From assembly GCA_016207545.1 (NCBI GenBank), contig JACQPO010000122.1, positions 1-12,723 of the forward strand: 12,723 nucleotides of DNA, read 5' to 3'. Below the pieces are notes generated by a model, which ran no database searches, was not told the origin of the DNA, and saw only the letters and a list, made by a program, of their open reading frames with translations. The translations under genes and the position numbers were made by a program. Below are positions 8,254 through 12,723 of this stretch, piece by piece. The first letter of the stretch is position 1; each line of letters opens with the position of its first letter. This DNA comes from Methanobacteriota archaeon. GTDB taxonomy: Archaea > Thermoplasmatota > Thermoplasmata > RBG-16-68-12 > EA-27.

Positions 8254-9192
8254 TCACGACGCCTTTCCTGCCTTCAGAAGTTCTTCGGCGACCGTCCGCA
8301 CGTCGGATTGCCGATGCACGATCCGGTCGATGGCCTTGCCGAGGTTCGCCTGGGATGCCGGCCGCGCGGTCAGGCGTTGGAGGGCGGCCTCCGCGAGGGC
8401 GCCGCGAAGTTCCGTTTCGGCCCGCGCGCGTTCCCGCGCCGCCAATTCCCCGGAGGCGGTCAGGTGCTTCCAGTGCTTCTCGAGTTCGTCCGCGACGTCC
8501 GTGACGCCCGTCCCCTCCGACGCGACGGTCCGGAGCACGGGCGGCCGCCATCCCTTGCTGTGCTCCGGGATGACGAGTTCCAGGTTGCTCACCATCGCGT
8601 CCGCGCCGTCCAAGTCCGCCTTGTTCACGACGTATAAGTCCCCGATCTCGAGGATGCCTGCCTTCAGGATTTGCACCTCGTCCCCGCTCGCGGGCATCTC
8701 GACGACGACGGTCGTGTGCGCCCGCTTCGCGATTTCCACCTCGCTCTGGCCTGCACCGACGGTCTCGACCATGACGAGGTCCATGCCGAGCGCCTCGAGC
8801 ACCTTGACGGCGTCGAACGTCGCGAGCGCGAGGCCGCCGGGATGGCCCCGCGTCGCCATGCTGCGGATGAACACGTTCGGGTCGCGGGACGCGTCCGTCA
8901 TCCGCACCCGGTCCCCGAGGATCGCGCCGCCCGTGAACGGGCTCGTGGGGTCCACGGCGATGACCCCGACTTTGCGGCCGCGCGCGCGGAACGCCTTGAT
9001 GAGCCGGCTGATGAGCGTGCTCTTCCCCGCGCCCGGAGGGCCCGTGAAGCCGACGAGGTGCGCCTTTCCCGAATGGCGGTAGATTGCGCGGAGCGCGTTG
9101 CGGGCCTCCGGTTCGTCGTCCTCAATCATGGAGATGAGCCGCGCGGCGGCCCGCTTGTCCCCCTCGAGGACGCGCGCGACGAGCGATGTCAT
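8254..9192 (-). CDS. meaB: MeaB/ArgK-family GTPase, chaperone of B12-dependent acyl-CoA mutase
   Basis: 312 residues. Family members use GTP to gate loading of adenosylcobalamin onto, and removal of damaged cofactor from, acyl-CoA mutases. G-domain motifs are complete: Walker A GPPGAGKST (51-59), the switch segment DPTSPFTGGAILGD (81-94) typical of MeaB, Walker B region ETVGAGQSE (143-151), and NKAD (190-193) for guanine specificity. The C-terminal helical region (about 235-312) is the dimerisation arm. The ATG at 9192 overlaps the stop of the B12-binding subunit gene (ATGA, 9189-9192), implying translational coupling in a three-gene operon. When it accompanies isobutyryl-CoA mutase the same protein is called MeaI. 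The family assignment is firm; the choice of name depends on the mutase substrate. Confidence 0.95.
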   Translation of the reverse strand: MTSLVARVLEGDKRAAARLISMIEDDEPEARNALRAIYRHSGKAHLVGFTGPPGAGKSTLISRLIKAFRARGRKVGVIAVDPTSPFTGGAILGDRVRMTDASRDPNVFIRSMATRGHPGGLALATFDAVKVLEALGMDLVMVETVGAGQSEVEIAKRAHTTVVVEMPASGDEVQILKAGILEIGDLYVVNKADLDGADAMVSNLELVIPEHSKGWRPPVLRTVASEGTGVTDVADELEKHWKHLTASGELAARERARAETELRGALAEAALQRLTARPASQANLGKAIDRIVHRQSDVRTVAEELLKAGKAS

Positions 9193-9593
9193 TTCGCCCG
9201 CCCGCTGGCGGCCGTCTCGAAGAACGCGACGATGTCCTGGAGGGACGTGCCGGGCCCGAACACGCCCTTCAGGCCGGCCCTCTTCAGCTTCGGCACGTCC
9301 TCCGGCGGGATGATCCCGCCGCCCGCAACGGGGATGTCCGACGCTCCCTTCTTCTTTAGGAGCTGCACGACGCGCGGGAACAGCGTCATGTGCGCGCCGC
9401 TCAGGCAGCTGAGCCCGATCGCGTCCACGTCCTCCTCGATCGCCGCCGCCGCGATGTCCTCCGGGGACTGCCGCAGACCCGTGTAGATGACCTCCATCCC
9501 CGCGTCCCGCAGCGCGCGGGCGATCACCTTCGCCCCGCGGTCGTGCCCGTCGAGCCCGGGCTTCGCGATGAGCACGCGGATTTTCTTCGCCAC
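9189..9593 (-). CDS. Acyl-CoA mutase small subunit, B12-binding (McmA2/IcmB type)
   Basis: 134 residues, the size of a stand-alone cobalamin-binding subunit. The base-off/His-on motif is clear: D15-G-H17-D-R-G20, with His17 as the lower axial cobalt ligand. It is followed by S62-C-L64 and the glycine-rich GGG (91-93) that holds the nucleotide tail. It assembles with the large subunit encoded upstream to bind adenosylcobalamin. The start is GTG at 9593, and the gap after the large-subunit stop is 8 bases. A strong ribosome-binding site, GAGGTGA (9597-9603), overlaps the large-subunit stop (TGAGGTGA), which fixes the start and predicts coupled translation. Methylmalonyl-CoA mutase and isobutyryl-CoA mutase small subunits cannot be told apart from this sequence alone. 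Confidence 0.95.
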   Translation of the reverse strand: MAKKIRVLIAKPGLDGHDRGAKVIARALRDAGMEVIYTGLRQSPEDIAAAAIEEDVDAIGLSCLSGAHMTLFPRVVQLLKKKGASDIPVAGGGIIPPEDVPKLKRAGLKGVFGPGTSLQDIVAFFETAASGRAK

Positions 9594-9601
9594 GCGTCAC
9601 C

Positions 9602-11281
9602 TCAGTACAGCAACGGCTCCTCCCAGGTGCCGAACACCTCGCGGAGGGCGCCGCAGATCTCGCCCAACGTGGCCTCCGCGCGGATCGCATCGAGGATGAA
9701 CGGCATGAGGTTCTCGTGCCCCTCCGCCGCCTTCCGTAGCGCGTCGAGGGACGTCGCCCACCTCTTCGCGTCCCGCCCCCTCCGGATTGAGCGGAGCCGC
9801 GCGAGCTGGCGCCGGAACGAGGCCTTCGTCACGTGGAGTCGCTCGACGGGCGTCTCCTCGTCCTCCGCGTACTCGTTCACGCCGACGATGGTGCGCTCCC
9901 CGTCCTCGACTTCCTTCTGGTACCGGTACGCGGAGTTCGCGATTTCCTGCTGGAAGAATCCCTTGCGGATCGCGGGGATTACACCGCCGAGCTGCTCGAT
10001 CCGGTCGAAATACTTGTACGCCCCGTCCTCCATGTAATCCGTGAGCCACTCGACGAAGTAGGAGCCTCCGAGCGGGTCGATCGTGTTCGCGACCCCGCTT
10101 TCGTGCGCGAGGATCTGCTGCGTGCGGAGCGCGATCCGCGCGGCCTCCTCGTTCGGGACCTGGTACGCCTCGTCGTACGCGTTCGTGTGCAAGGACTGCG
10201 TGCCGCCGAGCACGGCGGCGAGCGCCTGCACGGTCGTGCGGACGATGTTGTTCAACGGCTGCTGTTTCGTGAGGGAGACGCCCGCGGTCTGCGTGTGGAA
10301 CCGGAGCCACCAGGAGCGCGGGTTCTTCGCCCCGAACCGCTCCCGCATCTCCCGCGCCCAGACCCGTCGCGCGGCGCGGTACTTCGCGACCTCCTCGAAC
10401 AGGTCGTTGTGGGAGTTGAAGAAGAACGAGAGGCGGGGCGCGAACTCGTCGATCGGCAGGCCGCGCTCGAGTCCCCACCGGACGTACTCGAACCCGTTCG
10501 CGAGGGTGAACGCGAGCTCCTGCACGGCGGTCGCGCCCGCCTCGCGGATGTGGTAGCCCGAGATGGAGATCGTGTTCCACTGGGGCACCCGCTTCGCGCC
10601 GAACTCGAACGTGTCGACCACGAGGCGCATCGACGGCTCCGGCGGGAAGATCCACTCCTTCTGCGCCTGGTACTCCTTCAGGATGTCGTTCTGGATCGTG
10701 CCGCGCAGCTTCGTCCACGGCACGCCCCGCCGCTCCGTCATGATGAGGTACTTGCCCCAGACCACCGCGGCGGGCGAGTTGATCGTCATGCTCGTGCTGA
10801 TCGAGCCGATGTCGATCCCGCCAAACAGGATGTCCATGTCGCGGACGGACGACACCGCCACGCCGCACGTGCCGAACTCCCCTTCCGCCTCCGGGTCGTC
10901 CGTGTCGTACCCGTACAGGGTCGGCATGTCGAACGCGACGCTGAGCCCCGTCTCCCCGTGGGCGATGAGGTACTTGAACCGCTTGTTCGTGTCCTCCGCG
11001 CTCCCGTACCCGGCGAACATCCGCATCGTCCACGGCCGGCCGCGGTACATCGTCGGGTGGATCCCGCGGGTGAACGGGAACTCGCCCGGCATCCCGAGGT
11101 CGCGGGCGGGGTCGAACGCGGGCAGGTCGAGCGGCGTGTAGACGCGATCGATCGGGATGAACGACGTGGTCGCGAAGACCTTCTTCCGCTCGGGAAGGGA
11201 CTGGAGGGAATCCTTGAGGGTCTTCCGCTCCCACTCCTTCTTTCGTTCCTTCAAAACCTTGAGGGCGTCCTCGCCACCCAT
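9602..11281 (-). CDS. B12-dependent acyl-CoA mutase large subunit, isobutyryl-CoA mutase-like
   Basis: 559 residues, a stand-alone catalytic TIM-barrel subunit like Streptomyces IcmA or archaeal McmA1. It carries out radical carbon-skeleton rearrangement of acyl-CoA with adenosylcobalamin bound by the next gene product. Family motifs include GEFPFTRGIHPTMYRGRPWT (66-85), LSVAFDMPT (113-121), TIQNDILKE (195-203), SGYHIREAGAT (241-251, with the catalytic His244) and the C-terminal EATLGEICGALRE. The specificity positions are Phe89 (RMFAGYG) and Gln207 (YQAQKEW). Methylmalonyl-CoA mutase has Tyr and Arg there, Arg binding the carboxylate, whereas isobutyryl-CoA mutase has Phe and Gln. I chose the ATG at 11281 because it lies about 33 bases below a TATA box. 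The open frame upstream runs antisense to nothing useful and crosses the GTPase gene. Automatic annotation would probably say methylmalonyl-CoA mutase. Confidence 0.93.
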   Translation of the reverse strand: MGGEDALKVLKERKKEWERKTLKDSLQSLPERKKVFATTSFIPIDRVYTPLDLPAFDPARDLGMPGEFPFTRGIHPTMYRGRPWTMRMFAGYGSAEDTNKRFKYLIAHGETGLSVAFDMPTLYGYDTDDPEAEGEFGTCGVAVSSVRDMDILFGGIDIGSISTSMTINSPAAVVWGKYLIMTERRGVPWTKLRGTIQNDILKEYQAQKEWIFPPEPSMRLVVDTFEFGAKRVPQWNTISISGYHIREAGATAVQELAFTLANGFEYVRWGLERGLPIDEFAPRLSFFFNSHNDLFEEVAKYRAARRVWAREMRERFGAKNPRSWWLRFHTQTAGVSLTKQQPLNNIVRTTVQALAAVLGGTQSLHTNAYDEAYQVPNEEAARIALRTQQILAHESGVANTIDPLGGSYFVEWLTDYMEDGAYKYFDRIEQLGGVIPAIRKGFFQQEIANSAYRYQKEVEDGERTIVGVNEYAEDEETPVERLHVTKASFRRQLARLRSIRRGRDAKRWATSLDALRKAAEGHENLMPFILDAIRAEATLGEICGALREVFGTWEEPLLY

Positions 11282-11310
11282 GCGATTCGGCGTTGTATAG
11301 TCCGGGACCT

Positions 11311-11318
11311 TATTTAAG
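11311..11318 (-). promoter_or_regulatory. TATA box of the mutase operon, overlapping the upstream stop codon
   Basis: On the minus strand the sequence reads CTTAAATA, followed by AGG. Its centre is about 33 bases before the mutase ATG at 11281, so the predicted transcript starts near 11289 with a leader under 10 bases. The TAA inside it (11316-11314) is the stop codon of the small GTPase gene. No ribosome-binding site precedes the mutase ATG, which fits a nearly leaderless mRNA. Confidence 0.55.
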
Positions 11319-11868
11319 TTGCCACCTGGCTCTCGCTCGCTTCGCTCTTTGGCACGAACCGCGACCGCACGGTCATCTCCGCGAGCTTCGTGAACGCGAC
11401 CTCGACGTTCTCGCCCGTCTTCGCGCTCGTCATCAGGAACGGGGCCCCGTGCACCTCGCACAACGCGAGGATGTCGTCCTCCTCCACGCGGGCGTACTCC
11501 GCCATGTCCTTCTTGTTCGCGAGCACGATCACGGGCGCCTTCCCGACCGTCGAGTGGATGCCCTCGATCCAGTCCTGCAGCGCGTCGAGGGTCTCCGGCC
11601 GGGTCATGTCGCACACCGCGAGGACGCCCCGCGCCCGCGAGAAGTACGCTTCCTTGTAGAGGGACATGAAGTCCCGCCGGCCCATGATGTCCCACACGAG
11701 CAGGTGGAGCGTGTACTGGGTCCCGTCGAACGGGCCGACCTGGACGATCTTCTTGCTCACCATCGTCCCGACCGTCCGGATGTATTTCTCGTCGAACTGG
11801 GACATCACGAACCGCCGGATCAGGGAGGTCTTTCCCACCCCTTCCTCCCCGACGAGGCAGATTTTCAT
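11314..11868 (-). CDS. Ras/Rab-like small GTPase
   Basis: 184 residues, the single-domain size of the Ras superfamily. The motifs in order are P-loop G7-EEGVG-K13-T14-S15; effector-loop T32-V-G; G3 motif W59-D-I-M-G63; G4 NKKD (118-121); and G5 TSAK (147-150). The position that is Gln in Ras/Rab (WDTAGQ) is Arg64. There is no C-terminal cysteine motif, so it is not lipid-anchored in the eukaryotic way. The ATG at 11868 starts the first strand (MKICLVG) directly. A GTG two codons upstream (11874) is a possible alternative, and the longer open frame upstream has no family similarity. Partners are unknown. A role in surface or membrane dynamics, or as a switch for a neighbouring system, would be speculation. 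The gene is separated from the DUF35 pair by 124 bases. Confidence 0.9.
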   Translation of the reverse strand: MKICLVGEEGVGKTSLIRRFVMSQFDEKYIRTVGTMVSKKIVQVGPFDGTQYTLHLLVWDIMGRRDFMSLYKEAYFSRARGVLAVCDMTRPETLDALQDWIEGIHSTVGKAPVIVLANKKDMAEYARVEEDDILALCEVHGAPFLMTSAKTGENVEVAFTKLAEMTVRSRFVPKSEASESQVAT

Positions 11869-11992
11869 CTTCACGTTCTTCGTGGGGGTTTCGGGCGTAG
11901 CCAACCTCGCCCGCAACAGCCAAGGTGGGCCACTTGAATGTTTGTATCTGGTTTCCGATTGTGCGGCTAATCCCTTGGAGGCAAGGATGCGG

Positions 11993-12460
11993 TCAGGGAG
12001 CGAAATGCAGGATGTCCGTGATGTTCCCCACGCGCTCCGGGCGGGGCCGGAGGACGGGTCGCACCGCGAGCCCCGGCTTCGCCCGTTCGGGGGCGGTCGC
12101 GAGCCGGTGCACGAGGCCGCCGCGGATTCCCTTCCACCGCAGGATTGCCCAGACTTGCGGCGCCGGCAGCGGAGTCCCTTTCGCATCCACGTGGACGACG
12201 GTCACGGTCTCGACCGTGGCGGGCCCGTCGACGGCCGACCAGTCCGCGAGGGGGCCGAAGCAGTCCTCACAGTACATGCGCGGCGGCAGGTAGCGGATGT
12301 CGCACGAGGGGCATCGCGCCGCGAGGAGCTTCCCCGTGTCCCGCAGAGCCGTGAAGAACCGCTCCCCCGCGACGCCGCTCGTGTACCGGTAGTCCGCCTC
12401 CATGTCGCCCTTCCACGCGCGGAACCGGTCGGGCTTCGTCGTGCGTTCGAGGAAGGTCAT
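11993..12460 (-). CDS. DUF35 zinc-ribbon/OB-fold protein (acyl-CoA/thiolase partner)
   Basis: 155 residues. An N-terminal helical part (1-45) precedes a rubredoxin-like zinc ribbon with Cys50, 53, 64 and 67 (ARCPSCDIRYLPPRMYCEDC). An OB fold follows (about 78-152), with the characteristic GGLVHRL (114-120) and a terminal DILHFAP. In archaea such proteins scaffold acetoacetyl-CoA thiolase with HMG-CoA synthase, passing acyl-CoA intermediates between them. Others accompany different thiolase-like enzymes. The ATG at 12460 overlaps the stop of the gene to the right (ATGA, 12457-12460), so the two are coupled. The longer open frame is rejected because it runs through that neighbour. The specific thiolase partner lies outside the window if it exists. 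Confidence 0.9.
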   Translation of the reverse strand: MTFLERTTKPDRFRAWKGDMEADYRYTSGVAGERFFTALRDTGKLLAARCPSCDIRYLPPRMYCEDCFGPLADWSAVDGPATVETVTVVHVDAKGTPLPAPQVWAILRWKGIRGGLVHRLATAPERAKPGLAVRPVLRPRPERVGNITDILHFAP

Positions 12461-12723
12461 CCCTCGCCCCCCTTGAGCGGCCGCCAGTACCGGATGTCGA
12501 GCACGGAGCCTTCCCGCTCCGCGGGCGGCTTCCACACGGCCTTCACGCGCATCCCGATGCGGATCGTCTCCGGCGTGACCTCGCCGACGTAGTGCATGAG
12601 CCCCATCTTGGGCGACGCGCCGTCGACGCTCATCACCCCCACATACACGGGCTCCTCGATGCGACGCGCGTCGAGGTCGATGTAGGAGATGCTGTACGTC
12701 TCGATCGTGCCCGTGTCCTTCAC
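12457..12723 (-). CDS. DUF35 OB-fold protein (partial, runs off right edge)
   Basis: 88 codons are visible, ending at 12457; the gene probably continues beyond the window. A GTG occupies the last three bases and could start a short protein, but DUF35 proteins normally have a zinc ribbon before this point, so truncation is likelier. The visible part is the OB fold: GTIETYSISY, then VYVGVMSVDG, GLMHYVGEVTPETIRIGM and the terminal DIRYWRPL, all in the expected order. It is immediately upstream of, and overlaps, the second DUF35 gene. The two may form a heteromeric acyl-CoA scaffold. Confidence 0.82.
   Translation of the reverse strand: MKDTGTIETYSISYIDLDARRIEEPVYVGVMSVDGASPKMGLMHYVGEVTPETIRIGMRVKAVWKPPAEREGSVLDIRYWRPLKGGEG

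Noticed and set aside
7183..8637. Plus-strand 484-codon frame overlapping FKBP, the tRNA and meaB
   Set aside because: It lies one frame off the FKBP gene, reads Arg/Gly-rich nonsense and runs through the tRNA and the opposite-strand meaB.
11282..11923. N-terminal extension of the mutase large subunit
   Set aside because: It runs through the GTPase gene in another frame and reads as Arg/Gly/Asp-rich filler. The ATG at 11281 has a well-placed TATA box and gives the normal IcmA-like length.
11869..12186. N-terminal extension of the small GTPase upstream of 11868
   Set aside because: The extension is low-complexity (Arg/Ser/Gly), overlaps the end of the DUF35 gene, and the Ras-like fold begins exactly at the ATG at 11868.

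Overview
The window is archaeal chromosome, and it is visibly GC-rich. It encodes transcription factor B, has TATA-type promoters with very short leaders, carries a tRNA with no encoded CCA, and holds a SlyD-like long archaeal FKBP. It also has DUF35 zinc-ribbon acyl-CoA proteins and a B12-dependent acyl-CoA mutase split into two subunits. The mix of genes suggests a high-GC member of the Thermoplasmatota or a related euryarchaeal lineage. That placement is inference; no marker here proves it.

Positions 1-3297 (+) are the end of an oligopeptide/dipeptide ABC transporter operon: the tail of a DppC-type permease, then two complete ATPases, then a small two-helix membrane protein. The genes abut or overlap (1-base gap, GTGA overlap, 26-base overlap). 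Both ATPases are intact ABC proteins with large insertions. The first carries six CxxC pairs resembling a DnaJ zinc domain and then a basic helical insertion. The second carries a four-cysteine zinc ribbon and an extra domain inside its C-terminal cysteine-rich tail.

Positions 3181-4512 (-) encode a secreted, membrane-anchored beta-propeller. It is divergent from a complete TFB gene (4600-5523, +). The two share a short intergenic region with a perfectly palindromic TATA box at 4559-4570.

Positions about 5700-7140 look like an IS200/IS605-type insertion carrying only tnpB (minus strand). The tnpB reading frame is intact except for one in-frame TGA, where TnpB proteins usually have Trp. A set of hairpins at its 3' end is a candidate omega RNA. 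The element sits between the TFB gene and an FKBP-type prolyl isomerase gene (7190-8083, +), just upstream of the FKBP promoter. A tRNA-Arg(CCT) gene follows at 8156-8230.

Positions 8254-11281 (-) are a compact three-gene operon: mutase large subunit, B12-binding small subunit and a MeaB-family GTPase chaperone. The large subunit would routinely be called methylmalonyl-CoA mutase. However, it has Phe89 and Gln207 where that enzyme has Tyr and Arg, and this pair is the signature of isobutyryl-CoA mutase. The IcmA/IcmB-like subunit sizes agree, so a role in branched/straight C4-acyl-CoA isomerisation is the better hypothesis.

Upstream of it (11314-11868, -) is a Ras/Rab-like small GTPase with Arg instead of the catalytic Gln. 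Its stop codon lies inside the mutase TATA box. At the right edge are two translationally coupled DUF35 (zinc ribbon + OB fold) genes, the kind that accompany thiolases. The right half therefore reads as acyl-CoA metabolism and the left half as peptide import.
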